A DNA stretch of 64,000 bases from Daphnia pulex (GCF_021134715.1 NC_060020.1:5828001-5892000); one strand, 5' to 3'; positions 40,101 to 54,499 are shown, counted from the first letter of the stretch. A program made the numbers and translations. The notes: generated by a model from the sequence alone, not told the origin.

Positions 40101-43100
40101 TCAAAGGAGTCTTAAGAACAGGATTTAAAAGAAAAGTATATTATAGTCAATTTAATTTAGAGTAGTCCCTTATGTGCACTATATAATACCACATCTGCAT
40201 GGGGGATTATTTTCGCTCGAATGCGCAATATCCAGGAAAAACAGTTGCTCACGCTCACGGCGCTTTTCCACCGATAAAAAAGAAAAATGTTTTGATGGAA
40301 AGGGTGGGGGGCTTCCACAAACAGCCGTGACACAAACGTGTGTGTAACCCAAAAAACCGAGGCTTCGCGCGCCGGATGCATTTCGCGTTGCTGTGGATAA
40401 TGCGCGTTCTGCATAAATGGAATGATTAGGCACATCTTCTCTCTTTGATATGATGGGGGGAAAAAAAGAAAGAGCAATAAATATATCGCTTCCAGCGTGC
40501 AGCTATGGATCCTTTTGTGTGTGTGTGTGTACATGTCTTTCTATAAATACATGGTGAATGGCGTTCATAGCACCGGCCTGTCACGCGGGGCGACCTCGCT
40601 GCCGTATTTATGTGTATCTTCGACGAATGCGGAATCTACTTAAACATGGAACATGGAAGGAATTGCCGGGGATGCTCCTGCGTAGACTACATAGACTACG
40701 ACAGTAGCAGCAGCAAAGCGCGTGCCTTTCCATTATGCATGAAAAGCTGAATTAGCCAGTACGGCCAACCACCCGCAGCCGCCGCCTCCCCCCCATGACA
40801 TTATATACACGGATGGAAGAGAGGTGGGGTGGGGTTGGGAGAGAGATATATGCCACAATATATGAACGTCAGTCTGCTGCGCCCGCTTATTTCTCTCTCC
40901 TTATTTCCTTTTTCGCTCCGTGTTTGATTTTGGACGCCATCTCACGCGTCTGGAGATCACACAAAACAAAGAGAGAGAGAGAGAGTGCACTCTTTTATGA
41001 ACGGAACGGTTCCGTCCCGTCAAATCAGCTGAGTGCTTCCTAACCCACCATCCCGCTGGACGGTTTATAAGTGAAAGGCCGATGCGTAGACGCGGGTGGT
41101 ATGTGTACGGAGCAAAGAGTACGCCGTAGTGACAGACAGTGTTGTACACACAGAGAAGGAGAGAGAAGGAGCTGGACAAGACAAACCAGAACTCCCGCTA
41201 ATAGATTAGACGGCCGGCAGCACCCGGCAGCAGCAGTCGCCAAAACTTATTTCCCGTGTCTGGGGCTCGATATTATTATTATTATTACTGGAACAGCTTA
41301 TGAACTCTTTACTATACGTTATAGACCACAGCACACATAGATGCGCAGAGCTGGTTTCCTGGACCGAGCGACACAAAAGCGAAACTTTATTCAGCAAATG
41401 TATTAGAACAGTTGCGAGTCAACTGGCTGGTACTAAACGGATGGGTGAACGGCGACAGCAGCAGCAAGTTCGTCGTCCTCTTCTTCCATATCCCTCAACT
41501 CCTATACAGCGGTAGAACATAAGCCCTTATTCCTCCACCGGTTCGCATGGCTAAATCTGTTTGCATTTTTGATGAGATGTTTGCTCTCGTCTCGATGGCG
41601 GCTGGGGTAATGTAATTATTTGTCACCCGGGAAACTCGGCTAGAGAGCCGTGGAGCATATATAAGAAACTCCACCCCCCAAAAAAGGATGAAAAGTTGGA
41701 ATTGATCGATACGAAACACACATTCAAACAACACAATGGGACATAGTGGATATAGGCCGCCGAATAGATCCGAAATCCTTCAGACTCGCCTATAAAAGCT
41801 CCGCGCTATAGATGATATGTCGAGACAGCTCCGAATACATATACCATTCGTCTTCTCTCTCCCTTCGTCTTATTCGACCGGATATGGGGAGAGGACCACA
41901 ATAGATCCGGACGCCAGCACTAGCGGAAATCAGGCCAGACCAATTCATTCGAACAGATTGCCCCATAGCTCTTTTCCAAACGACGCCAACATGGCCAGCC
42001 ACACTGGTATACCTTATAAGCGTCCTGCTTATTATTACTTCCAAGAAGCGGACGGGCTTAAACTTTTGCCCATCAATCAATACTTGTCTTTTGCTTGTAT
42101 ATTTATTTACGAATTGCGGTGCTGCTGGCGGTGGTGGGGCACGTGTTGGCAATATAACAGCCTTATTCCAACAACAACTGTCACGCTCCGAAAGTGTTTT
42201 TTCTTTTCCCCCCTAGCTGCTTTTCTCTTCACCTTCAATGTCAGGGCGAGAAATAAATAATACGGTTATGGAAAGTTCGCTTCTGACATCTGTATCTGAC
42301 GCGAGAGATGTAGGGACCTGAAATGCATTCGCATGCGAGAAACATAAATAAAGTCTGGCTGTGTGTGTGTGTGTATACAGAGCGCTCCATCGATTACCCG
42401 CGAGTTCTCTAACGTGAACCAACAGCGATCAAGTAAAAAAAAAAAAGCCTAACGTCCCAAGCCATAAACACACTCTATCTAAACTACTTAAAGCGTTAAC
42501 TGCTTGATATATTGCCTCGGCACGATAAATGAACTTTGCAACGACTAAATAAGAAATATACCTATTTATTTTTTCAAGCTAAAAAAAAAGAAACCTACAA
42601 GACAAAAAAAAGGGGGAAATGCTTCAAGACATTTCGACTAGAAGTAGGCACTATACACTATAAATTCGTTTACAAGTTGGACAGTGCGTGTGAGTCCAGC
42701 CGGGTCCATCTATTCTGTTAGTATACCATCATGGCGATAGATCAATGCTCCTAGATCTATCAGATCCTTTTGCCAAGAATAAACTTGATCGATAGAGCTC
42801 TCTGTACATCTATGAAAGTAAAAGGACAAGTGTAAACACTTATTCACACCAAGTAAGAGAATCCGTTTAATGTCGGTAAACAAATGTTCGTGCTACAATT
42901 TCCAAAGTAACGTGGAAAGCAATAATAACCAACTTCTACAACTGATAACAAACAACAACCATATGAGATTAACACTGAGACTCGCACCGAACAACATTAG
43001 GCAGGGCGAAAAAGGAAAAAAAAACCCTTCGAAGAAAGAGACTCAGCAAACGGCAACCAAAAACCATACTTAACTTGAATTGACTACTTTTTCAATACAC

Positions 43101-43163
43101 GTCAGATGGAATGTAGCTCCCATTGAGTGTGTCGCCCCACTGAATTACATTTTATGAATGAGA
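37139..43163. other. Long non-coding region with simple repeats
   Basis: About 6 kb between the midkine-like gene (plus) and PGM2 (minus). It holds purine-rich GAA/AAG tracts near 39235-39330, GT runs near 40515 and 42360, AG near 40970 and a trinucleotide run (gtcgtc)n near 38936. No frame here resembles a known protein. It may contain a missing 3' exon of the midkine-like gene, regulatory DNA or unannotated RNA, but I can support none of these. Confidence 0.4.
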
Positions 43164-45810
43164 TTATTCTGGACGGGGAGTGAGGTGATTGAGTGTCGGC
43201 TGAAGAAATTCGTCCACTAGAGCCTGCACCATTTCATCTAAAGTTGCCTGGACTTGTTGACGATCACTATTAAAAAGGGAATCATTTATTATAACAGATT
43301 CCTTCCTTGTACAATTCGTTAATGTTACCTCTGAGTGGGTGGAGCGCGAAGTTCAGTGTAATATTTGATTTTAGGCTCAGTGCCACTTGTACGAATGGTT
43401 GCATCCAATCCATTCTCGAAGTAGAATGTGATCATTTGAGAGGAGCTTGAGGTTGGAAGCAAAGCCTTGCCATCGGGCTGACGAGAATCAAATCCGTTCG
43501 TCAAATCGCGGACTCCTTTAACGACATACTTTCCTCCCATTAAGGATTTCGGATACTAGAAGCAAGTACAGAATATATAACCATCTCCAAGGAATTGTAA
43601 AAATCAATAAAATACCGTTTTTGGTGCGTTTTCAAAGTTGCGAAGACGCTCGAAGATGCGATTGATTACAACTGGATCGTAGCACAAGTAATAGGATACC
43701 AGAGAAACGTGATGACCATACCTAAAAAAGAGGCGATAAGCTGACAGTTAAATGATCAATATTATGGAAGAACTAGTTGTTACTTGAGGTAAATCTCTTG
43801 CAATTGTCCGTTAAGCGTAGAGCCTTTGCTTTCCAAATGGACAGCCATTTCGGACAAATGAGCAGCCGCTGAAACGCCGTCTTTATCCGGAACGTGAATG
43901 CCGCACATAAATCCAATAGCCTCTATGGGTACAAGGAATCCATACGGTTTACGAGCACTAACCAATGTGTGTCCAATTTGTCTAACGAACCCTCAAAGGC
44001 AAACAGGATTTGGTATCCTTCCTTCTGCAATTGCAGTCCACGGTTGGCCATCCACTTGAACCCGGTAAGAGTTTCGTCAAACAAGAATCCCTCACGTTCG
44101 GCCATCGTCTGAAGTATCTTGGAAGAAACAGTTGACGCGATCATGGCTGCTGTTGTAGGATCTTGTCCTTTTTGCTCCGCTCGAGTCCACATCCACCAAC
44201 CCAATAAGGCTCCCAACTCATTGCCCGAGAAGACCTTCCATTCTCCACTGCAATTAAGTCAACGTTGGGTTAAGAGGATCAAAGGAGGATTTGTTGCCCG
44301 TCTTGTCAGCTTACTTTGGTTGCAATTCAGCAACAGCCAGCCGATCCGCATCGGGATCGTTGGCTAAAATCACCGTAGAGTTGTTGCGTGCTGCCGTAGC
44401 TAGGGCGAGATTCAAAGTTGATTTGCCTTCTTCTGGGTTTGGGAATTTGACAGTTGAAAATTCCGGGTCAGGCTCGATCTGCTCTTGAACTGGAATATAT
44501 GGCTGGACAACAATCAAACTGCATGTTTTATTCTTTTTTTACGACATCTGTTAGCGTGCATTGTACTACCTGAAACTTGCATGTTTCGAAAGCCATTTTT
44601 ACATATGGAGCCCCAACACCGTGCACAGGAGTGTAGGTGAACTGCAGGGAATAGCAATTCATTAATATTGTACAAATAAAGTCTCATTGCTCAATTGAGT
44701 GGTATGTGGTTGACAGACCTTGAGCTACCCTGCACATACCTTGAGTGAGGTTTTTTGGTTGAGTTCATCTCGCAGACATTCCTTGGAAAGGACATCAAAA
44801 TAGAGTTGATTTATATTTTCAAGAGGGTCAGAGACTAATGCATGTTCTCTGACGGAATCGTCCCAAGCCTCGTCCCATGGAGCCAAATTATCCAAACTGC
44901 GTAAAAGAATATTTTTGTCGTCAGGAGAAATGATCTGTTAACAAAGAATGAATGGTATTTACTAAATCGGGAATGGTATAAGCAAATGTTGAATTTGGAC
45001 AGACCTGTGCTCCATTTTCCCAATAGACTTTGTATCCGTTATCTTCTTTCGGATTATGTGAAGCAGTAATCATGATTCCTGCTTTAGTTTTTAGCCGACA
45101 TACGCTGAACGGGATATAGGGAGTCGGTACTAGCGCAGAAAAGAGGTGAACGGGTATACCCATCGTAATAAATGCCCGTGTAGCCAAACTAGCAAATCTA
45201 AAAACAAGCACATAAAAAATTAGAATAAATTGCCAATTAAACAGTTAAAATTAAATAGTGAGTGACACTATGACACTATGGTGAGAATAGTGAGAGACAC
45301 CATGGAAGGACTAAAACTTGTCCCTTATTAATAACTTTTTTCAGACAATTATTACCTGCTGCTGTTGTACCTTCCATCATAACCAATCACCACGCCTTGA
45401 GTTTTGACATCATCAAAGCATTCTAAAAGGTATTTAGCCATACCTTGGGTGGCTTGTATTACTGTTAAATCATTCATTCTGCTGGGACCAGCAGCCATAA
45501 CACCTCTCAATCCAGCTATGATGAAATAAAGACAGATTATATAGGAAAACAACTATGCTCTTACTTTATACTTGCCTGTTCCAAATTCCAAGCGTTTTTC
45601 AAAAATCTTGACAAGAGTATCCACATCATTGACCTTGAGGAGTTCTTTGATTTCAGCCTTGTTCTTCTCATTCTGTGAAATTTTAAAAATTGTGACTACA
45701 CCTTATTTCCTATTATCAAAAGTGTTAGACTAAATTTTACATACTTTGTCCCATTTCAGCCAATCTTCAACTTTCCTATCCAATTCTGGATTTCCAGTGT
45801 TGACTGCCAT
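43164..45810 (-). CDS. PGM2: Phosphoglucomutase-2 / phosphopentomutase
   Basis: Twelve exons join in phase to 600 residues (human PGM2 612): 45810-45745, 45672-45576, 45515-45356, 45197-45005, 44934-44740, 44641-44570, 44502-44315, 44247-43991, 43922-43784, 43721-43616, 43555-43329, 43266-43164. PGM2 interconverts ribose- or deoxyribose-1-phosphate and the 5-phosphate, linking nucleoside breakdown to the pentose pathway, with weaker glucose-phosphate activity. Visible: EFGTAGLRG, the active-site serine loop [19 protein letters not shown], the metal loop [31 protein letters not shown], the sugar-binding region ETLTGFKWM with FAFEEAIGFM, and the phosphate-binding loop [12 protein letters not shown]. 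The exon 2 donor is ACAG|gcaagt, a GC-AG intron; using the nearby GT would destroy TAGLR. An acceptor just upstream of the ATG (about 45834) implies a spliced 5' UTR. Confidence 0.97.
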
Positions 45811-48800
45811 TCTATTGACTTTTGGATTCTGAAACAGTTGTTGTCTTGATGATAATGTTTATCTAACTGAATTAATTCTAAAATAAAAACTACTGTTGAG
45901 TGCGAGAAAGCCGTTTGGTGGTTGTAAAACCACACATGACAGTGACAGATGGATTTTTAATTTCATAAAGATATGCACATAAAATTAAAATATGAAATAG
46001 GACAAGTACGCCATACCTTGCAACAAGGAATAAGAACAATCTAATCGTTAGGTTACAAGCACACACACACGTGAAACTGAAGTAACCTTCAAGACTTCAA
46101 GCACCTTGATTCAAGTTCAAGTAATGACAGATAAAAAAGCAGACGATTCCCTGCTTCGTTCATTTCCATGGCAACGTACACCGCGCTTTTCAATCAGGGA
46201 GGAGTATAGAGGAGAAAGCAGTTTGCTATCCCTCTAAGGGGGGAGTCGGGCCCATAGATGTCCGGGGAGTGGAAGCCGCCCGCCAGTTGGCAGCACAATG
46301 AGGTAGAGGGGAAGTTCTTAGCCGTTTCCCCATAAGCTTGTGTGGAACAGCTGACTACCCGCAGATGATTTTACTAAATAGCAGGGGTTATTTTCAATAT
46401 TTATGAAAAACACTTCAAACAAAAAGTAATCAGAATTAAATTTACAATTTTTTATATAAAAAAAAAAAAAAATTACATTAAAAAATCAGAAATTATACTT
46501 CACTTGTATTCGGGTAAGATACCAAAAACCAAATGCAACCTATTTTTAATATTCCTATCGACTGGCCAAACGACGACAGAGCTCTACATCGCAATTTAAA
46601 TGATTAAACCTGGATTATTTATTGATGGCCGTGATCAGCGGAAAATGAAGATCGTGTCGCAACTGAAACTTTTGAATATTCGTAATTTCAGTTGTGTTCG
46701 ACGCTCGCTAGATGGCAAAGATCACATTATTTACATTGATTGACCTGGGGGCATGGTGGCTTTCGTCAATCAAACAAAAAATGAATAGGAGAAGAATTAA
46801 GAATCGCTGGAGTCCTCCAAAACTTATGATTCATTCGAGTGTGGACGATTCCGCAAAGTGAACATTTTCTATGCATAGGCTGTGAAGTACGACCAGTTAA
46901 ATTTTTGTATTGTCCTTTTCATCAAATGAACTTCACAGTTAGAATAAGCCCGACTTTTTCGTCGACCAACGTAGCGTCAATGATAAGTTCTTAATTCCTC
47001 TGTTGATATTTATTTTTAAGCCTTCACTTACATTCGGTTAAGACGCAATCACCTTGTGCTATTTGCTTCCTTCTTAAGACTTTAAAGTAATAAGAGAGCA
47101 CAACGGTCCAGCTAATCCGAATGTGTAGTGATTCGTAACTAAACTGGGATCGCTACCAGAATTATAATAAATGCCGTACGAATTCGACCGATGATGAAAG
47201 TTGTGCACTTAAACTGTAAGTATAATTGTACATATATGATTAAAACGATTAAATTTCACAACAGGTTGTGTAGCGTACAAACTTTCACAATGTTCATTAA
47301 AAAATTTTGACGTTTTTATTATTAAGTGTTCATGCAATCGAACAAATGGAAATTTTTTAAAAACGACGCCATCCCAAGCCCAGTGTTACTCGACATTCTG
47401 CTGCCTTCCACGCCCAAGAAAAAACCATTCCCAAATCGATTTTTGTAAATTCAACTACTTTTTCATTTCATACGATACTTTTTCAATTCCTTTTTTTAAA
47501 TAAGGCAATGATAAGAAAGTTTCATGGTCCAATTTCAAAACATTTTCAGATTAGATAATTAAAATTGATTGAATTATGGTCCCCTTTGCCAGCAACTGAT
47601 TAATATTTCCCGACTAACGTATCGACCAACAGGCTGCCGGGTTATCAGAAAAAATAAGCAATTTATTACACGCCGAAATCGATTCCGGTGCGGATGATAT
47701 GGGTTGAACGAATCGAATATTTTGATTTTGGTGTAGATATAAAGTCCACTCCGGCGGAACCTCCAATAGCGCCTGCCTTGGTGATCAGTCATTGCGGGCG
47801 CCGCATCCTCAACGGGCGAAGGAACCCTTGGAGAGGGACATTGCAAAAATTATTCAATCTTACTTTTATCAGTGTCGTGACTTAATATAAACATTTTTTT
47901 AGTTCACCTAACGTTGGTGCATTAACTACATTTACTGCAATTTATACTCAAATCGCGTTTGTTATAAATCAAACGTAATTGGGTAAAATCACGCACGACC
48001 TTGTCATCAATAAAGTTCATTGTTTCAAAAGATGTGATTAGTTCACGCAATCCCATGAAAGACAAAAATGGCGCGAGGACGAGAAGAAATCCATCAATCT
48101 GACATCGATGATGCAACAAAAAAAAATGTCGAAGGAGATTATTTTTTAATGGCAAGTAAGTTGAATAATCCTGAGCTCAGTGTTCAATACCATCCGCACA
48201 ACCTGTGGCTAATGAACGACAGCCAATCGAAAAGGGAACTAAAAGATAATGTATTATAAACGCTTTCTAAAATTGGTTTTCCATTCAAATCCCGGCGCTT
48301 ATGCCAAATGAACAATCACGAGGAAACGGCAACGAAGAATGACAATTTGAAATTTTTTTCTTTGTTTCAATAGGACGAATTCGATAGTTGATAAACAACC
48401 CACTCTTCCGTCGACGTGTATAGCGTAATTTTATTGATTAAATTCAATTTATCTTTAATTATGATTATGGTGCTTTGGAATTTTGAACTGCGCGCCTAGA
48501 AAGTGGCATCGAGGCTCTAGCGATCAAAAGTAATAGTTAACTGGCATCTATCTCTAATATCTCATGGGCAATCTGAGCCCCCCTTCCTTGACCGATAGCA
48601 GATAAAAGTTGGCCGGCCAATCTAGTAGCATTTGGACCTAAAAATACTTTTACTTGCGTGATTCAATCGAGTAACTATTTCTTATTTCTAGCTATTTCAA
48701 TTCTGAATTCTTTATTGTAATGTGCAATAAAAGGAAAAAATACAAAACCAATTCCGGTTATGTTAATGTTTTGTATTATATGTCTTGAATCGCAGTAGAT

Positions 48801-48987
48801 GACAAAGTTGCTTTTCGGCAGGCTTTGTGGTATCAATTAAAGTTAGGGTCAAAAGCGCGAAAAATTTAAAGAAGGCAATAAAGGTGTTCAAAACGGAAAG
48901 AAGCCAAGTGAGCGATAGAGGGTTCTATGCAGTGTTCCGAGTTTGAAACTCCGTCCGTCCACTTTGAATTATTGCATGTTAGAGCAA
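45811..48987. other. AT-rich intergenic region between PGM2 and the candidate myofilin gene
   Basis: The left part should hold the PGM2 promoter and a non-coding first exon. A GC-rich island at about 46190-46330 includes 'cgcccgccagttggcagcac', which loosely resembles a CTCF core. A GCTAGATGGCA motif lies at 46707-46717. The frame at 47574-47846 (minus) has no family resemblance. The right part probably contains the 3' UTR of the long isoform of the next gene. Nothing else is recognised. Confidence 0.4.
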
Positions 48988-51900
48988 TTAATAGCGGTAT
49001 TCCCATGAATTGTATCCTGTAATGAATAGAGAGACAAATCATCTGTTAAAAAAAATAAATCATTGAAAATAAAATGCTTGTAATCATTTCTTACCAAATG
49101 GCCGAAGGGGATGGCGGTAACCCCAGACGTAGGTGCGTTTGATAGGTGACAGATAGCTCGTGCGTAAAGAAGATGGTGGGCGAGTCCAAGGAACGGTAGC
49201 AAGGTCCAGTGGACGCAACTCGGGATATTTGTGCCACCAAGGGTCGTTAATCCAAGAATTAGGTTTAAGTAAGGCGTCATCGTCCAAGAAAAGACTGGGT
49301 CGCCAAAGCCGGTTGGCCAAACCACGCCGCGGTAAAATCAGACGAGGCTCTATTTTGACGATGGGTTCAAGATGTTTCCCAATGATTTGAGGGGGAAAAT
49401 TAGACACTGAAGACTGAACATTTGTAAATAAAATGAAGTTTGTTGAATTCATGTCTACTGCCTTTGATGCCTCACCTACATTACCTTTACTACGTATATT
49501 GTAGTTGATTTCTGGTAATTGTCACTACACAATTTTGAAAAAATTCTAAGCTAATAACACGCTTAGTCTCTCAAAGTTTGCCAGTTTTTTTTGTGGGGAG
49601 GGAGGCAGGAAAGCCTGAGATGCGTGATTACTAAATTAATTAATTCAAAACCATTTTGTCCAAAACTGAATCAAAACACGTCTCAAGTTATTATTCATGA
49701 CATGCACCAGGAAAAAGATTCTCGGCACGACATGCTCGTTCTAGGCAAGGAATGACAAACCGGAAATCGAGGGATTGGCAACTTCTTTTGAATCTTGTAC
49801 ACCTGTTCAAGAATCAGCACTTCGAGTTCTTATAAACTCAAATTTGTTATCTGCTGCTGAATTAAAAATAAAAAAATTTACATCCCACATACTTTCGCAG
49901 GAAGTTACCAAACCCTCGTTAATAATATGATTCTTAATTTGCTGGAAAAAAAATTACAGGCGTGGTATGACAGGCAAATGATATAGTACACACGCATTTT
50001 TTAAATACTGGGGTTCATGTTTTCTATAAACATATTAATCCAACAATCAAACATACCACGCATAACCTAGCACACTTAAAGGTAGACTATATTCAATGCT
50101 GATAAAGGTCTCAGTTTTGACAAGACGAAGAGTGAGACAACGTGGCACGCTACTATAGTAAGTCGTGTATAACGGATTGTTGCTAAGTCTTTAAAACAAT
50201 CAAGAAAAGGACAAGTCATATTTTTGTTTAAGTGCAATCATGATTCCAACCTGCGGTCTCAGCACTGCAGAGCACATATTACTTGCAACGAAACTGAACT
50301 AAATATACGTGAATTGGGACATAATACCGTACTGCTTTCTAATACATATTCTTTAGTATTACTGTATAAGCCCATAACTCCTAATCGATAAACGTAAATC
50401 CTTGTGTACTCTAACGCCGCCACGTTGAAATAAAAAATAATCCTACTAGCGATTCAATTCCCTGGTCAGTCGATGTATTGAAACAGATGGTAAGGCTTGA
50501 AGGAAAAATCAGAAGCAGACTTACAAAGAATGATGAACATTCGAGACGTCTAAATTGTTCTGGGTATGAAGGGGCAGCGAGTTGACTATAAAAGATGTGC
50601 TATAATCCTTGAACTAATTCATATAAACTACGCTACAACAAAATCTATGATGTACGTTGCAATGAATCGTGACATTTTTAAAAAGTCAGATAGGTTTAAA
50701 GAAGAAAAAAAAAACAAGTGAAAAATAAAAAAATAAAAGTTTTGATCAGGCCAAACACATCAATCGATGTAACGCGGGTCGAATTTGACAGATTTCGGTT
50801 CAGGAGAAAACTTGGAGGCCATCATAGCAGCTTTCCCGGAGTTCCTTTCGACGTTACGGAGGATATCTTCAACGCTTCCGATTGCGTTATGACAGTGTCT
50901 GTCGTATGGCTTGCAAAAGCCGACAATCTGTTTCAATTTGTGTAAGGCCTTCTCGGCTTCATCCAATTCTTCTGGCGAAGCGGTACGCGTCTCTGACCAG
51001 GTCCGGTTATCTTCACACGTCAAATGGTAATATATGTAGAGGAGGGGGAGGGAACTTGATTGTTTTAAATCTGCCATTTTTTTCAACCTCAATTGTTTCT
51101 CTCTACTTTTTTATGCTCTTTGTTATTAAACTATAATGTTGGCCTTCTAGTGCAAATTGTAATCCTCAATTTAATACGATAGCATAAGTTAAACTATTCT
51201 CCAATCGGTTCGTATTTAAAAGTCTTGGGGCAAAAGAAGGTGGCTCTCACGAAAAGGGAGAATAGTTGGACAACTATCGTTTTTTTACAATCCTAGACTT
51301 CCATTAATTGTGAATACATAGACAGTAAACTTAGGCTAGTAGTATAATATTCTAAATCCTGTGTGACCGAGTGAAATATTAAAGATCGCAGATATGTCGT
51401 ATTTTAAGCATTATTCAGTCAATGTGTCATCATCATAGGCTCAAGCTGTAGTGGCCATCTGTATTGATTGCGAAGACTTGCTATATGTTGTTGATCATTT
51501 TTGTATATCATTCAAGCTCAAACAGGATTATTCGCGGGAAACGTAAGATTGAAAGAAAAAGCGGCCATTATTTCGTGGATAAAAGAAACAAGTCAAAAGG
51601 GGTCCTATATATAAGGTGAACAGTCAAATGTCGAACGACGAGCCAATGGCTGAGTTCGACATTTGACACGTCAAAAAATTAAATTAAGAAATAGGATTGA
51701 CGAAAGAGGGACCTTGACTTTTGCTATACTGCAGACGACAACAAACAAGCGAGAGAAAATAAAATAAAATTCGAATCAGAAGAACTTTTGTACAAGCCAA
51801 AGTGTCGAATATTATGTTAAAAGTAAAACGAGAAAAGAGGTCAAAAGGTGTGTGTAGACAGCTTTTTGTTTGTTGGATTTTAATTTTTGGGTTTGTTTGT

Positions 51901-53710
51901 TGTGTCTCGTCAGTCCTGGCAGTAAATGTATAGCTGTCATTGCTGAATTCTACATTGATTAATGCCTCGGACCCTTTTAAAACCTGGGCCGCATACGGTG
52001 AGACGGTGATAATCGGAGTTCGGAAAACTCACTGAGCAAGTCGTCCAGAGCCGGATCGATCGGCATGCCGCGAAGGGAGCTACCAGCGGGAAGCATGGAA
52101 CGGCGCGGGGGGACCGACGCCGAGCGGGGTTCGCGCATCAGCATCACGTCGTCCAACGGTTTCAGCGATGTGGACCAGTCTGAATAAAAGACAAGAGGGA
52201 TAATTATCAATTAGAAATAAATCAAAAGAAAGGATGATAAAGAAAGCTGCCCAACTATTTCACCGAGACAGAGGTTATCTTTTCGATCAAGGGCAATAAA
52301 TATTAAAATTACAACAACAACGCCGATTCCAGACGCTCATCCATCACGTACAAGCTGTTATTGCAATCTCGAGTATAAATAACTGTCTGGCATTGTTCTG
52401 CTGGTTGTTCCCGTTCCAAACCGAATACTTTGACAAATATCTCAACATACCCGCATTTCGATTGGAATGGTGAGACAAACCTCACAAATTTAGTTTTAAG
52501 ATAAAACTTAATAAAGCTCCTAGTCTTCAATGTATTGAAGATAAAAACGTAGGTCAGAGTTTTTAAATTGCTTCACCAACGATAACTACTAAGTGACTTT
52601 GATGAGTCTGTTGACATGGATGATGTTGGACAAGAAAACTGAGATGTCTGAAATGTCCTCATCATTTTCCCTCTAATTCGGACATGGTGGGCTTAGCCTG
52701 GCCTGTCTGACAAGAAAGAAAGCTATGTCTGCCAGCTTTTACAATTAACAAGAATTCACACTAAGGTTTACAAAATCAAGATGAGCATACCTGTCAAAAT
52801 ATTAAAATGCCTGTTGTGAAGTCCACAACCTATAATTTCCTTTCATGTTCTATCTATATATTTTAGTATTTACTTCTAAGCTCTTTCTTTCACTCAACTC
52901 TATCAAATCAAATTACACTTTAATCCATGCTCCAATTTCGAAGAAAAACGTTTCATGACTCATGTGTCGTTCGCTAATTGTAGTCTGCAAATTGACGATG
53001 ATTTTCCATTGCCAGATTGCGAAAATGAGTAAAAAATCGACTCAAATTTAATATCGAGTTTTTTATTGAATTTGTCTTTAAAAAACAATATTCAATCAAA
53101 ACGAATGGGTTTAAAAAAAACTGAATCAAATCAACTAAATAGAACTAAATAAAGGGAATAACACCGAATAATAAGATAAAACTAAACTAGCGGTCAGAAC
53201 TAGATTGGCAAAGAGGGCAATCAATGTTGACATGGTTTTACATGGGAAATATGTATAAAACATCTATGTTATGGATGCCTAGTAGACTAGTATTACTCAC
53301 TAGGGCGTTTGTTGTCCACGACGGGAGCCATTTCGTGAGCCAAGGCGTGCTGGGCGGCAAGTCCTGCTTCCGGTCTACGATGAAGAGAAACACCTTTCGG
53401 ATGGTAGCCGTAGGTGTTGGAGGCTAGTGGACGGAAGTTGAAACCGCTCGGCTCTGAGCTAGTGTAGAGGTGACGGCCTGCAGGTCCCGTATGCGTTGAT
53501 GAACGGCGATCGCCCTCGTATCTTGTATCCATATCGCCTGCATCATTCACATCATTAGATTTTTCATGCAGTTATTTTTATTTTTTCCATCAAATGATTT
53601 ATTAAACTGCGCAAATTACCATGAAGTCCGCGCATGTTCCAAGTCCAGAACCGAGAGCGATCCTTCAACGTCTGATCGGGTCCAGTGAACCACTCTATAT
53701 GTCTTTTCAT
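48988..53710 (-). CDS. Probable muscle thick-filament protein (candidate myofilin) with three alternative 3' ends
   Basis: Two shared exons, 53710-53620 (starts MKRHIEWFTGPDQTLKDRSR) and 53537-53301, end in phase 1. Three downstream acceptors all accept phase 1. End A: 52179-51977, 176 residues in all, containing DWSTSLKPLDDVMLMREPRS-like sequence and SELRLSPSH. End B: 51010-50760, 192 residues, containing SPEELDEAEKALHKLKQIV. End C: 49406-49095 plus 49016-48988, 222 residues, Trp/Pro-rich, ending GYNSWEYRY. Every combination stays open to its own stop, which argues that all are real terminal exons. No signal peptide or membrane span. The short, basic, Trp/Pro/Tyr-rich protein and the MEF2 sites upstream suggest a muscle protein; myofilin is my best guess from memory of insect sequences, not proven. 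The gene itself is more certain than its name. Confidence 0.7.
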
Positions 53711-54489
53711 TTTGATAGTAGAGTTGCTCTGGGTTTAAACGGGACAAATATCCACCTATGTATTTGCATTAGTAGCATATTGTTTAATAATTAATTTTGA
53801 AAGTTGCTCGTGTTGATAAGCAGGTGCACGTTTCTATAAACTAAATTGATCCGCAATATCCAACTTTATTTGCACTTAATCAGACAATTAACGGATGACC
53901 GAGTTTGATGACTCATAAAGTCAGGGCGAAAGCAAGCATGAGCTACTTTGGGTATAGCAACCAAAACCGTAGCTGACCTGAACTATTTGACTTTGAGCGT
54001 ATCAAAATGATTGGATGTAGCGAAACATACCCTAATGACGCATCCCACGAGAACTTGGCTTCCATCTCCGCATTTGGAGGGAGACGGTTGAGTCTATTGG
54101 CTACTTTTATACAAAATAATCAACAACCGTGACACGACAGTGGTAAACAAAGAGCTAAAAATACGAGAGAGATGAATGATGGAAAAGGGCAACTAGAGAG
54201 TCTGGCAACAACACGCACACAAAAATAATATAGAGAGTAAGTAAGACTAATAGGAGAAAAATGCGCTAGAGTAGCTGAATTCCTGAGCAGTGAAATCACA
54301 GCGGTGAAAAAACCAAAAAATAATAATAATGGGATTTCATCCAATCACTTTCTCACACATCGGCATCCACTGAGGATCTCTGCTGAGGCTTGGTTCCCCA
54401 AAGGTTAGAGTCTGTATAATCGAAAGTGCTCAAAACGAAGACAGCTGCAAAGCGCGTTATCGTGTCAAATGAATGATTTGGGGCTTTTT

Positions 54490-54499
54490 CTATATTTAG
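54490..54499 (+). promoter_or_regulatory. MEF2-consensus site
   Basis: CTATATTTAG fits the MEF2 consensus CTA(A/T)4TAG exactly. It lies about 780 bases upstream of the start codon of the candidate myofilin gene. E-box CAGCTG sequences lie nearby at 54442-54447 and 54704-54709, as expected of a muscle enhancer. Confidence 0.55.

Noticed and set aside
47574-47846. 90-codon minus-strand frame
   Set aside because: No known motif, no splice signals that extend it, and no start context; treated as chance.
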